The notes beneath the pieces are model-generated. The model did no database searches and was not told the DNA's origin. It worked only from the letters and a program-made list of their open reading frames with translations. Below, one piece after another: positions 8,418 through 17,993 of a DNA stretch of 64,000 bases. The DNA comes from DASZUK01 sp035547695 (GTDB lineage Bacteria > Actinomycetota > Acidimicrobiia > Acidimicrobiales > RAAP-2). Numbering within the stretch: the stretch's first letter is position 1; every line of letters starts with the position of its first letter. The stretch spans positions 1 through 64,000 of the forward strand of contig DASZUK010000049.1 of NCBI GenBank assembly GCA_035547695.1, read 5' to 3'. A program made the position numbers and the translations under genes.

Positions 8418-8460
8418 GGCTCCTCCAGGGTGGTCACGGCTCCTCCAGGGTGGTCGCCGC
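8401..8460. repeat. 20-bp unit in three copies across the GATase stop / M24 start
   Basis: Three 20-bp units (8401-8420, 8421-8440, 8441-8460) match TCCTCCAGGGTGGTCACGGC with a few changes. On the minus strand each carries ACCACCCTGGAGGAG. One copy encodes the end of the amidotransferase (TTLEEP), the middle one carries the M24 ribosome binding site, and the last encodes the M24 start (MTTLKE). A 20-bp unit shifts frame, so each added copy changes gene spacing. Confidence 0.85.
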
Positions 8461-9156
8461 GGATACGAGACGGGCGAACCGGGTGGCGACGAGGTCCCGG
8501 ACGGCGGCTAGCCGGGCCACGGCGTCACCGGCGGTGATGGCGGCGGCGTCCACGCCGGGCTGGTCGCCGAAGGCGGCCACGAAGGCCGCCACCGCCCCCT
8601 GGTCGACCTCCACATGGAACTGCAGGCCCCACCCCCGCGGCCCGATCCGGAAGGCCTGGTTGGGGTAACGGCCGCTGGAGGCCAGGTGGGCGGCGCCGGG
8701 GGGCAGGGTGAAGGTGTCGCCGTGCCAGTGCAGCACCTCGAACCGGTCGGGCAGCCCGGCCAGCAGGGGGTCGTGGGCGGCGTCGGGGGCCAGGTCCACC
8801 GGCCCCCACCCGATCTCGGGACCGGCGGTGCCGGCGACCACCCGGCCGCCGGTGGCCGCGGCCAGCAACTGGGCCCCCAGGCACACCCCCAGCACCGGCC
8901 GCTGCCGGGCCACCGCGTCGGCCAGCAGCGCCAGTTCGGCCCGGCGGGTGGGGAAGCCGTCGTCGGTCGTGGCCGACATCGGGCCGCCCATGACCACCAG
9001 GCCGTCCAGGCCGTCCAGGCCGCCGGCGCCGTCCGGCAACCGGTCACCGGCGAACACCCGGCGGACGTCGACGTCGACCCCGGCGGCGGCCAGGGCGTCG
9101 CCTACCGCGTACGGGCCCTCGGGGGCGACGTGCTGCACCACCAGGCACCTGGGCAA
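8434..9156 (-). CDS. Class I glutamine amidotransferase-like protein (GMP synthase-type GATase1)
   Basis: The 240-residue protein has the class I triad: nucleophile Cys in VLGVCLGAQLL and the His and Glu of the GLQFHVEVD segment. It resembles the small stand-alone GATase1 proteins related to GuaA and PuuD that hydrolyse glutamine or gamma-glutamyl amides. No synthetase domain is attached. The start chosen is TTG, five bases after GAGGAGGAG; no ATG or GTG is better placed. The gene is divergent from the ABC-F gene and forms a pair with the M24 gene. Confidence 0.8.
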   Translation of the reverse strand: MPRCLVVQHVAPEGPYAVGDALAAAGVDVDVRRVFAGDRLPDGAGGLDGLDGLVVMGGPMSATTDDGFPTRRAELALLADAVARQRPVLGVCLGAQLLAAATGGRVVAGTAGPEIGWGPVDLAPDAAHDPLLAGLPDRFEVLHWHGDTFTLPPGAAHLASSGRYPNQAFRIGPRGWGLQFHVEVDQGAVAAFVAAFGDQPGVDAAAITAGDAVARLAAVRDLVATRFARLVSAATTLEEP

Positions 9157-9230
9157 CGGCTCCTCCTCGATCGACGGTCGACGGCGGGCGGTCCGCCAAC
9201 GATACGACCGGCCGGGGGCCCGGCCGACGG

Positions 9231-9236
9231 TACGGT
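9231..9236 (+). promoter_or_regulatory. -10 element of the ABC-F gene, probably leaderless
   Basis: TACGGT ends seven bases before the ATG at 9244, the spacing expected when transcription starts at the start codon. No Shine-Dalgarno sequence and no convincing -35 box are visible. Confidence 0.4.
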
Positions 9237-9243
9237 CTTGGGC

Positions 9244-10923
<1,680 letters not shown>

Positions 10924-10928
10924 CCCCG

Positions 10929-10982
10929 GGCCCGGCCACGCCGGGCCATCGGGCGGTCCCGCTGCGGTGGCCCGGGCCACCG
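10929..10982. terminator. Bidirectional terminator-like hairpins between convergent genes
   Basis: Two perfect inverted repeats lie just after the ABC-F stop. One is GGCCCGGC-CAC-GCCGGGCC (10929-10947; 8-bp stem, 3-base loop). The other is an 18-bp palindrome CGGTGGCCCGGGCCACCG (10965-10982). Neither has a T-tract, which is common in GC-rich actinobacteria. The converging IclR gene ends at 11028. Confidence 0.55.
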
Positions 10983-11027
10983 ACGCCCCGCACTGCGCCG
11001 TTTCCGGCCGGTGCTGCCGGCCGGCGC

Positions 11028-12020
11028 CTACGCCGGCTCGTGCAGGTGCTTCCCCTGGATCTCGGTCAGCCGCTCCGCCGCCCGGCGCAGGGCCCGGGCC
11101 GCCGGGGAGGTGGTGCTGTCGGACAGGGTGGTGGTGGTGCCCACCAACGCCATGACCGCCACGATCTCGCCGTCGGCGAAGACCGGTGCGGCGATGGTCC
11201 GGACCCCGTGCAGCTCGGACACGTTGACCCCGATGCGGCTCTCCCTGATGGCCGTGATCTCCGTCCGGAACTTGGCGGACCGCTTCAGCTCGTCGGCCAG
11301 CTCCGGCACGTTCCCTTCGGGGAGGAAGGCGCAGAACACCCGGCCCTGGGCCGACCTGAACCGGTCGAGGCGGGCCCCGGCGCGGACGCTGACCCGGATC
11401 ACCCGTTCGGTGCCGTCGTCCACCCGGACCACCACCGGAGCCTCGCCGTCCCAGATGCTGAGGACCACGGTCTCGTTGACGTCCCGGACCAGCTCCTCCA
11501 TGAGCGGGCCGGCCACGGTGATGATGGGCAGCCCGGCCCGGGCGGCTCCGGCCAGCACCAGGACCTGGGGGCCGAGGGTGTACTCGGCGCAGCTCGGGTC
11601 GTAGCGCAGCAGGTTCACCTGTCGCAGCGCCATGGTGTACCGGTGGGCGGTCGCCTTGCTCATGCCCAGCCGGGCGGTCAGCTCGGACAGGGTCAGCCGT
11701 GGCCGGCTGGCGGTGAAGAACCCGAGGATGTTGGCCGCCCGCTCCACCGACTGGATCGACGGGGTGGCCTCGCCGCGACGGGGTCGCTGGGGACGGGTGC
11801 CGTTGCCGGCCCCGGCACCAGCACCGTTGCCGGCACCAGCACCGTTGCCGGCTCCGGCCCCGGCCCCGTTGCCGGCCTCGGCGCCGTTGGACACGGTGCC
11901 ATCTGCCCCGTTGGTGTCCGCCCCGGCGCCGTCGGCCACGGTGGCGAGGGGGCCGGAGGGCGCGCTGTCCGGCCCGTCGCCGTTGGCGCCCGGCGGGTCC
12001 GCCATCTTGCTGGGACTCAC
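11028..12020 (-). CDS. IclR-family transcriptional regulator with an Ala/Gly/Asn-rich N-terminal extension
   Basis: IclR proteins sense small carboxylate or aromatic metabolites through a C-terminal GAF-like domain. The winged HTH lies at about residues 85-145, including LSELTARLGMSKATAHRYTMAL. The effector domain follows, with family-like segments VRVSVRAGARLDRFRSAQGR and RTIAAPVFADGEIVAVMALVG. The first 75 residues are low complexity, with NGAGAGAG-type units from a tandem repeat, and are not part of the family. The GTG start follows GAGGGAGA at good spacing. The reductase operon 485 bases away in the opposite direction is the nearest candidate target. Confidence 0.85.
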   Translation of the reverse strand: MSPSKMADPPGANGDGPDSAPSGPLATVADGAGADTNGADGTVSNGAEAGNGAGAGAGNGAGAGNGAGAGAGNGTRPQRPRRGEATPSIQSVERAANILGFFTASRPRLTLSELTARLGMSKATAHRYTMALRQVNLLRYDPSCAEYTLGPQVLVLAGAARAGLPIITVAGPLMEELVRDVNETVVLSIWDGEAPVVVRVDDGTERVIRVSVRAGARLDRFRSAQGRVFCAFLPEGNVPELADELKRSAKFRTEITAIRESRIGVNVSELHGVRTIAAPVFADGEIVAVMALVGTTTTLSDSTTSPAARALRRAAERLTEIQGKHLHEPA

Positions 12021-12504
12021 TGTTCTCCCTCACTGCTTCGGGGGTCACGGCCTGCGGCCTCACTGCCCACCGGTCGACCACCGGGGTCCTGCCGCCGTGG
12101 TGCCGTGGATGGCCGAAGTCCAATCTTTGTCGCTACCAACGGCGACGGCAAGCATGGGGCCGCCGGACCAGCCCGCTGGACCGTGTCACCGGACCGTGTC
12201 ATCGGACGGTCGCCGGACCCCGTCGCCGAGCGGTCACCGGACCCTGTCGCTGGACCGCCACGGACCGTGTCGCCGGACGGTCACCGGACTGTGCCAACCG
12301 CGCCACCAACCGTGCCAACCGTGCCACCAACCGTGCCGTTGAACCGTAATGTGGTATGATATCTCACGATAATAGACAGTTGACAGACCCTGACGTGCAT
12401 CACCGACGGGCCGACGGGCATGGTCGACGGTTGACGGTCGAGGGACCGACCGCCAGCCAGCCGGTGGTCGGCGGTGACGACGTCCGGGGGGATGGAGGGC
12501 GGCT
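12021..12504. other. 484-bp divergent intergenic region with a repeat tract and a promoter island
   Basis: No coding sequence is supported here. The middle (about 12179-12345) is low complexity, built from short degenerate units such as GGACCGTGTCACC and CCAACCGTGCCA. The stretch 12339-12385 is the most AT-rich in the area. It contains two -10-like hexamers, TATGAT (12355-12360, extended as TGGTATGAT) and GATAAT (12368-12373), a GATATC-centred imperfect dyad and a TTGACAG. It probably holds the aldo/keto reductase promoter and possibly an IclR site. Confidence 0.5.
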
Positions 12505-13527
12505 GTGGAGTACCGGACGCTTGGCCGGACGGGCATGCAGGTGAGCACGCTGTGCCTGGGGACGATGATGTTCGGCTCGTGGGGGAACCCCGACGAGGCG
12601 GAGTGCCGCCGGATCGTCGACATGGCCCTGGACGCGGGGATCAACTTCGTGGACACGGCGGACATCTACGACTACGGGGTGTCCGAGGAGATCGTGGGGC
12701 GGGCCCTGAAGTCGCGGCGGGACGAGGTGGTGCTGGCCACGAAGGTCAACAACCCGATGGACAAGGACCTGAACCACCGGGGGAACTCGCGGCGCTGGAT
12801 CACGGCCGAGGTGGAGAACAGCCTGCGCCGGCTGCAGACGGACTGGATCGACCTCTACCAGGTCCACCGGCCCGACCACACCGTCGACATCGACGAGACC
12901 CTGGGGGCCCTCACCGACCTGGTCCGGGCCGGCAAGGTCCGGGCCATCGGCACCTCGACGTTTCCGGCGGAGCTGCTGGTGGAGAGCGTCTACGTCGCCC
13001 AGATGCGGGGGCGGGAGCGGTTCTCGACGGAGCAGCCGCCGTACTCGATCTTCGCCCGGGGCATCGAGCGTGACGTGCTGCCGGTGGCGGAGCGGTTCGG
13101 GTTCGGGGTGCTGGTGTGGGCACCGCTGAACGGCGGTTGGCTGAGCGGCAAGTACCGCCGGGGCAACGAGGCACCGTCGGACTCGCGGGCCCTGCGGCAG
13201 TCGGACCACTTCGACTGGGGAACGCCGGAGGCGGCCCGGAAGCTGGACCTGGTGGAGCAGTTGGTGGAGGTGGCCGGTGACGTCGGCTGCAGCCTGCCGC
13301 ACCTGGCGGTGGGGTTCACCCTGGCCCACCGGGCGGTGACGTCGGCCATCGTCGGGCCGCGGACGCCGGCGCAGTTCGAGTCGATGCTGGGGGCCGAGTC
13401 GGTGGTGCTGGACACGGCCGCCCTCGACCGCATCGACGAGCTCGTGGCGCCGGGGACCAACGTGAACGAGTACAACGCCGGCTACGTGCCGCCGGCGCTG
13501 TTGGACGCCCGGCTGCGCCGGCGCTGA
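12505..13527 (+). CDS. Aldo/keto reductase
   Basis: An NADPH-dependent oxidoreductase of the AKR TIM-barrel family, 340 residues. It starts with the typical MEYRTLGRTGMQVSTLCLG strand. Catalytic residues are visible as D-x4-Y (FVDTADIYDYG, near residues 48-54), K in VLATKV near 77 and His in LYQVHRPD near 119. The C-terminal cofactor region has AIVGPRTPAQFE. GGAGGG precedes the GTG start. It heads a three-gene set with an enolase-superfamily enzyme and an HD-domain protein, which suggests polyol, sugar-acid or related carbonyl metabolism. The substrate is not determinable. Confidence 0.9.
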   Translation: MEYRTLGRTGMQVSTLCLGTMMFGSWGNPDEAECRRIVDMALDAGINFVDTADIYDYGVSEEIVGRALKSRRDEVVLATKVNNPMDKDLNHRGNSRRWITAEVENSLRRLQTDWIDLYQVHRPDHTVDIDETLGALTDLVRAGKVRAIGTSTFPAELLVESVYVAQMRGRERFSTEQPPYSIFARGIERDVLPVAERFGFGVLVWAPLNGGWLSGKYRRGNEAPSDSRALRQSDHFDWGTPEAARKLDLVEQLVEVAGDVGCSLPHLAVGFTLAHRAVTSAIVGPRTPAQFESMLGAESVVLDTAALDRIDELVAPGTNVNEYNAGYVPPALLDARLRRR

Positions 13528-13545
13528 GCCAGGAGGCCGCGAGCC

Positions 13546-14715
13546 GTGGGGATGCGCATCCGTTCGGTGGAGCCGGTGCTGGTCACCTACCCGTTCGCCC
13601 GGGAGCCGCTGTCGTACTGCTACGTCAAGGTGGTGGGCGACGACGGCCTGGTCGGCTACGGGGAGGCCTGCGACAGCTTCGGGTGCACCTACGCCGGGGT
13701 GGTCGGCAAGGCCGTCGAGGACGCCTTCGCCCCGCTGGTCGTCGGGCAGGAGCTGGTGGCGGTGGAGCCGCTGGCCGAACGGATGCGGCTGTTCACCCGC
13801 CGCCGGCTGGGCGACGCCTGGATCGCGGTCCACGCCCGGAGCGCGGTGGAGATCGCGTTGTGGGACCTCCTGGGCAAGTCGCTCGGGCGGTCGGTGAGCT
13901 CGCTGATCGGGCGGTCGAAGGAACGGGTCGAGGTGTACGCCTCCCACACCTTCCTGGAGGAGGGCGACGCCTCCTGGCACCTGGACCTGCTGGCCCCGTT
14001 GCTGGAGCGCGGGGTGCGGATGGTGAAGGTCCGCATCGGCCCCGACTGGCGACCGGAGCTGGCGGTGCTCGAAGCGATCCGGGAGGGGCTGCCCGACGAC
14101 GTGGAGCTCATGGTGGACGGCAGCGAGATCTTCACCGTGCCGACCGCCCTCGAGGTGGCCGACGCCTTCGCCGACCTCGGTATCCGGTGGTTCGAGGAGC
14201 CCGTGCCCCAGCACGAGACGCGTGGCCTGGACGGCCTGGCGGAGCGGTCGCCGGTGCCCATCGCCTACGGCGAGCACCTGTTCGGGGTGGAAGGGGCGTT
14301 GGACGCCCTGGAACGGGGACAGTTGAACGTGCTCCAGCCGGACGCCGCCACCTGCGGCGGCATCGGGGAGGCCCGGGCCATGGCCCGGTTGGGGGCCGCC
14401 TACGGCGCCCGGGTGGTGCTGCACCACGCCGCCGGTCCGGTGTCGCTGGCCGCCAACCTGCACGTGGCGGCCACCGTCCACGGGGTGCGGGCGGTGGAGT
14501 ACTCCCACGTGCTCCGCGACGGGTGGTCGGTGGGCACCGGGCCGGATCTCGGGATCGAGGCGATCAGCGACGGCTCCCTGGCCGTGCCGGACGGGCCGGG
14601 GCTCGGCGTCGGCCTCGACGAGGACCTGGCCGCCCGCCACCCCTACGCCATCGACCCCACCCGGGTGGCCGGCTCCCGGGGCGGGCTGCCGGACCGGTTC
14701 GTCGGTGACCGATGA
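13546..14715 (+). CDS. Mandelate racemase / muconate lactonizing enzyme family protein (enolase superfamily)
   Basis: This 389-residue (beta/alpha)7beta barrel enzyme abstracts a proton alpha to a carboxylate, usually for dehydration, racemisation or cycloisomerisation. Metal ligands appear as Asp in LMVDGSEIF, Glu in RWFEEPVP and Glu in IAYGEHLFG. The base motif reads VKVRIG (K-x-R instead of the commoner K-x-K), and VVLHHAAGP supplies His on the opposite face. This points to the mandelate-racemase/sugar-acid dehydratase side of the family. AGGAGG lies nine bases before the GTG. The 3' end is 26 bases from the HD-domain gene. Confidence 0.85.
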   Translation: MGMRIRSVEPVLVTYPFAREPLSYCYVKVVGDDGLVGYGEACDSFGCTYAGVVGKAVEDAFAPLVVGQELVAVEPLAERMRLFTRRRLGDAWIAVHARSAVEIALWDLLGKSLGRSVSSLIGRSKERVEVYASHTFLEEGDASWHLDLLAPLLERGVRMVKVRIGPDWRPELAVLEAIREGLPDDVELMVDGSEIFTVPTALEVADAFADLGIRWFEEPVPQHETRGLDGLAERSPVPIAYGEHLFGVEGALDALERGQLNVLQPDAATCGGIGEARAMARLGAAYGARVVLHHAAGPVSLAANLHVAATVHGVRAVEYSHVLRDGWSVGTGPDLGIEAISDGSLAVPDGPGLGVGLDEDLAARHPYAIDPTRVAGSRGGLPDRFVGDR

Positions 14716-14740
14716 GGGAAGAACGACGAAGGAGGAGCAC

Positions 14741-15397
14741 ATGACCGTCCAGACCCCCCGATCCGCCGGCCCCGAGGGCCGGACTGTTCCGTCCGCCGGC
14801 CCCGAGGGCCGGACCGCCCCGTTCGCCGGCCCGAAGGGCCGGGCGATGTCGGAGTTCAGCCCGGAGTACATGGCGTACCTGCAGGACTACGTGGCCCGTG
14901 ACCTGACAGAGGTGCCGGGCCGCATCCTCCACCAGCTCGGCCTGCTGGAGCCGATCGTGGAGGGGATGGAGGTGCACCAGTTGGAGCACTCGCTGCAGAC
15001 GGCCACCCGGGCCGACCGGGCGGGGGCGACAGTGGACGTCGTGGTGGCGGCCCTGGTCCACGACCTCGGGAAGACCATCTCCAACGAGAACCACCCGGCC
15101 ATCGCCGCCGAGATGGTCCGGCCGTGGCTGAGCGAGGAGGCCTACTGGGTGATCAAGGTGCACCAGGACTTCCAGGGCATCCACTACTTCGCCTACATGG
15201 GCCTGGACCCGATGATGCGGCGCCGGCACCAGGACCACCCCTGCTACGAGCTGGCCGAGCGGTTCGTGGACGAGTGGGACAACAACGCCTTCGACCCCGA
15301 CTACGACACGCTGCCGCTGGAGCACTTCGAGCCGATGGTGCAGGAGGTGTTCCGCCGCCCGGCCCGACGGCCGGCGCTGCTCACCCCGCCGGCCTGA
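14741..15397 (+). CDS. HD-domain protein, inositol-oxygenase/PhnZ-like
   Basis: The 218-residue product has a metal-binding HD core: His in VHQLEHSLQTA, the HD pair in ALVHDLGKTISNENHP, and later His in IKVHQDFQGIHYF. The arrangement and the long gap to the C-terminal Asp resemble mixed-valent di-iron HD oxygenases (MIOX, PhnZ) more than HD phosphohydrolases. That assignment is tentative. The start is ATG after GAAGGAGGAG. Residues 8-34 consist of a tandem repeat (SAGPEGRT units from 30-bp copies); an internal ATG after it, beginning MSEFSPEY, marks the conserved region. A strong hairpin follows the stop. Confidence 0.65.
   Translation: MTVQTPRSAGPEGRTVPSAGPEGRTAPFAGPKGRAMSEFSPEYMAYLQDYVARDLTEVPGRILHQLGLLEPIVEGMEVHQLEHSLQTATRADRAGATVDVVVAALVHDLGKTISNENHPAIAAEMVRPWLSEEAYWVIKVHQDFQGIHYFAYMGLDPMMRRRHQDHPCYELAERFVDEWDNNAFDPDYDTLPLEHFEPMVQEVFRRPARRPALLTPPA
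14762..14842. repeat. 30-bp in-frame tandem repeat in the N-terminus of the HD-domain gene
   Basis: Two full 30-bp copies (14762-14791, 14792-14821) and a diverged 21-bp third copy encode SAGPEGRTVP, SAGPEGRTAP and FAGPKGR. The unit keeps frame and precedes the conserved domain. Confidence 0.85.
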
Positions 15398-15420
15398 CCG
15401 GGCCCCGTCCGGGGCCGGTC
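15396..15420. terminator. Bidirectional terminator hairpin
   Basis: GACCGGGCCCCG (15396-15407) pairs with CGGGGCCGGTC (15410-15420) with a single bulge, giving an 11-bp GC stem between the converging HD-domain and amidohydrolase genes. It starts one base after the HD-gene stop codon begins. Confidence 0.65.
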
Positions 15421-15422
15421 GT

Positions 15423-16814
15423 TCAGCCGCGTTCGACCGGCCAGCGCACCGGCGGGACGAGGCCGGCCCGGTCGAGCAGGGCGGTCGAGGCCCGGGCGGC
15501 CTCCCGGCGCAGCTCCGCCTCGTCGACGGTGACGCAGCGGCCGTCGTCGACGGCCACCTGCCCGTCGACGACGACGTGGCGGACGTGGCGGCCGTCGGTG
15601 GCCCAGACGAGGGCCAGGGCGGGGTCGGCCGGCGCGGCCCAGTGGAGGTGGCCGGTCTCGAAGACGACCAGGTCGGCCCGCTTGTCGGCCTCCAGCGAGC
15701 CGATGCGGTCGGCCATCCCGATGGCCTCGGCACCGCCGATGGTGGCCATCTCCAGGGCCTCGTGGGCGCCGAACCAGGTGGGGTCGATGCGTTGGTCCTT
15801 GGCCAGGCCGGCGGCGAGGGCGGCGGTGCGGAGGACGTCGACGGTGTCGCCGGCGGTCACCGAGTCGCAGCCGAGGGCCACCCGGCCGTGGCGGGTGGCC
15901 ATCTCGGCGTGCCGTCCCTGGCTGGTCACCCCCTGGCCCAACCGGAGGTAGGCCCAGGGGCAGTAGGCGACGGCCGTGCCGGTGCGCAGGACGGCGTCCA
16001 CCTCGTCGTCGTCGAACCAGACCCCGTGGCCGAGGAGCAGGTGGGGGCCGAGCACCCCGAGCCGGTCGAGGTGGACCACCGGCCGGCAGCCGTGCCGCTG
16101 CAGGTAGACCTCGGGGTCGGAGGAGGTGGGGGAGAGGTGCATGGTCATGCCCACCCCCCGCGCCCGGGCCAGGTCGGCGGCGCCGGCCAGCAGTTGGTCG
16201 GAGGCCAGGCTGTGGCCGATGAGGGTCACCCAGCCCTCCACCAGGCCGCCGGGCGGGTTGGCGTCCAGCATGGCCCGCACCCGGTCGAGGACCTCGTCGG
16301 CCGGCGCGGCGAACGGCCCCTCCTCGATGTCCCATGCCCACACCCCGACGGTGGCCCGGACCCCGGCGGCCCGGAGGCCGGCGGCGACGGCGTCGGGGTG
16401 GGACACCGTCCCCGGCTCCACCAGGGTGGTGGTGCCGGACCGGAGGGACTCGGCCGCCGCCACCATGGCCGACAGCTCCTCGTCGGCGGGCTGCTCGGCG
16501 GCGTGGAGGGGGACGGACCACTGGAAGATGGAGGTGCCGGGGACCAGGTTGTCGGGGATGCAGCTCCACACCAGCGGTCCACCGGTGACGTGCTGGTGGG
16601 CGTTGACGAAGCCGGGGGTGACCAGCCCGCCGCCGGCGTCGATCTCCCGCCTGGCCCGGAACCGCTGCCGGAGGGCGGCGGTGCCGCCGACCGCCCGGAT
16701 GGTGCCGCCGTCGACGGCGACGGCACCGCCGTCGATGATCCGGCGGTCGCCGTCCATGGTCACCACGTGCCCGTTGGCGACGAGGAGGTCCACTTCCTCG
16801 GGTTCGGCCGCCAT
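15423..16814 (-). CDS. Amidohydrolase-superfamily hydrolase/deaminase (TrzN/AtzA/cytosine-deaminase-like)
   Basis: The 463-residue metal-dependent hydrolase belongs to the group that removes amino or chloro substituents from triazines, pyrimidines and purine-like rings. It has H-x-H in VNAHQHVTGG near residue 60, His in MTMHLSP, His in LLLGHGVWF and Asp in ALGCDSVTAGD. The C-terminal GSLEADKRADLVVF segment is typical. ATG was chosen because AGGGAGGT lies six bases upstream. It is divergent from the dehydrogenase gene at 16946 and is related to, but clearly more diverged than, the two paralogues at 17994 and 41943. Confidence 0.85.
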   Translation of the reverse strand: MAAEPEEVDLLVANGHVVTMDGDRRIIDGGAVAVDGGTIRAVGGTAALRQRFRARREIDAGGGLVTPGFVNAHQHVTGGPLVWSCIPDNLVPGTSIFQWSVPLHAAEQPADEELSAMVAAAESLRSGTTTLVEPGTVSHPDAVAAGLRAAGVRATVGVWAWDIEEGPFAAPADEVLDRVRAMLDANPPGGLVEGWVTLIGHSLASDQLLAGAADLARARGVGMTMHLSPTSSDPEVYLQRHGCRPVVHLDRLGVLGPHLLLGHGVWFDDDEVDAVLRTGTAVAYCPWAYLRLGQGVTSQGRHAEMATRHGRVALGCDSVTAGDTVDVLRTAALAAGLAKDQRIDPTWFGAHEALEMATIGGAEAIGMADRIGSLEADKRADLVVFETGHLHWAAPADPALALVWATDGRHVRHVVVDGQVAVDDGRCVTVDEAELRREAARASTALLDRAGLVPPVRWPVERG

Positions 16815-16945
16815 CACTGACCTCCCTGGACGATCGGGCACGGCGTGGCCGCCGAGGCGCCGGTCGGCGAAAGGCGCTCTGCTAGGTTACGCGAGATGGA
16901 GTACCGGAATGTGAGATCGACGGTCGGGGCTCCGAGGGGGGGCCG

Positions 16946-17977
16946 ATGAAGGCGGTCCAGCACGCCGTCCACGGCGGCCCCGACGTGCTCGAGCTGGTCG
17001 AGCTGCCGGACCCGGTGCCCGGGCCCGGCGACGTGGTGGTGGCCGTCCGCAGCGCCGGGCTGAACCGGCTGGACGTGCTCCAGCGGGAGGGGCCGCCGCT
17101 GCTGCCGCGGTTCTCGCTGCCGCACGTGCCCGGCATGGACGTGGCCGGCGAGGTGGTGGCGGTCGGGCCGGCCGTCGACGGCGTGGCGGTGGGCGACCGG
17201 GTGCTGGTGAAGGCGGGCATCCACTGCGGGGTGTGCCCGGCCTGCCTGCAGGGTGACGACCGGCGGTGCTCGGCCGTGGCGGTGGTCGGCGGCTCGCGGC
17301 CCGGTGGTTACGCCGAGCAGTGCCTGGTGCCGGCCACCCACGTCTTCGCGCTGCCGGACGGGGTGACCTACGACGAGGCGGCGACGGTGCCGACGACGCT
17401 GTCGACGGCGTGGCGGGCCCTGGTCGACACGGCCAAGGTGCGGATCGGCGAGGTGGTGGTCGTCCACGGCCCCGGCAGCGGGGTCAGCCTGTCCGGGGTG
17501 CAGATCGCCAAGCGGGCCGGGGCGACCGTGATCGTGACCGGCCGTTCCGACGACAAGCTGAAGAGGGTCCTGGAGGTGGGGGCCGACTACGTGGTCAACG
17601 AGGGCGATCCCCAGATGGTGGACGCGGTCCGGGAGCTCAGCGGCGGACGGGGGGCCGACGTGGTGTTCAACCACGTGGGTGCGGCGCTGTTCGAGCAGTC
17701 GGTCAAGATGCTGCGGATGGACGGCCGATTGGTCCACTGCGGGACGACCACCGGCTCGACGGTCACGCTGCACCTGCCGTACCTGTACCACATGGGCATC
17801 CAGATCCTCGGCGCCGGGCCGCAGAGCTACCGCGGGTTCCGGTCCATGCTGGAGCACTACTGGTCCGGCCCGCACCAGGCGGTCATCGACAGCACGTTCC
17901 CGCTGGAGCAGGCGGCGGCCGCGCAGGCCCGGCTGGAGTCCGGGGACGCCTTCGGCAAGGTCCTCCTCAACCCCTGA
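16946..17977 (+). CDS. Zinc-binding dehydrogenase / quinone-oxidoreductase-like MDR protein (copy 1)
   Basis: A medium-chain dehydrogenase/reductase of 343 residues. The Rossmann segment VVVVHGPGSGVSLSGVQIAK binds NAD(P)H. A structural-zinc cluster HCGVCPACLQGDDRRC is present. The position of the catalytic-zinc Cys reads AGLNRLDVLQ, as in zinc-independent quinone oxidoreductases, so catalysis may not use zinc. The downstream amidohydrolase starts 16 bases after the stop, and a close paralogue at 39792 also sits next to an amidohydrolase. Ring or enone reduction around the amidohydrolase step is a reasonable guess only. Confidence 0.85.
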   Translation: MKAVQHAVHGGPDVLELVELPDPVPGPGDVVVAVRSAGLNRLDVLQREGPPLLPRFSLPHVPGMDVAGEVVAVGPAVDGVAVGDRVLVKAGIHCGVCPACLQGDDRRCSAVAVVGGSRPGGYAEQCLVPATHVFALPDGVTYDEAATVPTTLSTAWRALVDTAKVRIGEVVVVHGPGSGVSLSGVQIAKRAGATVIVTGRSDDKLKRVLEVGADYVVNEGDPQMVDAVRELSGGRGADVVFNHVGAALFEQSVKMLRMDGRLVHCGTTTGSTVTLHLPYLYHMGIQILGAGPQSYRGFRSMLEHYWSGPHQAVIDSTFPLEQAAAAQARLESGDAFGKVLLNP

Positions 17978-17993
17978 CCGGGGGGCCGGATCG

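Noticed and set aside
12351..12367. GTGGTATGATATCTCAC as an IclR operator
   Set aside because: The symmetry is imperfect, and the site is 330 bases from the IclR start with no second copy seen. Kept only as part of the promoter island.
12380..12385. TTGACA as a -35 box for the aldo/keto reductase gene
   Set aside because: No -10-like hexamer occurs 16-19 bases downstream (CGACGG instead), so the -10 candidates upstream are preferred.
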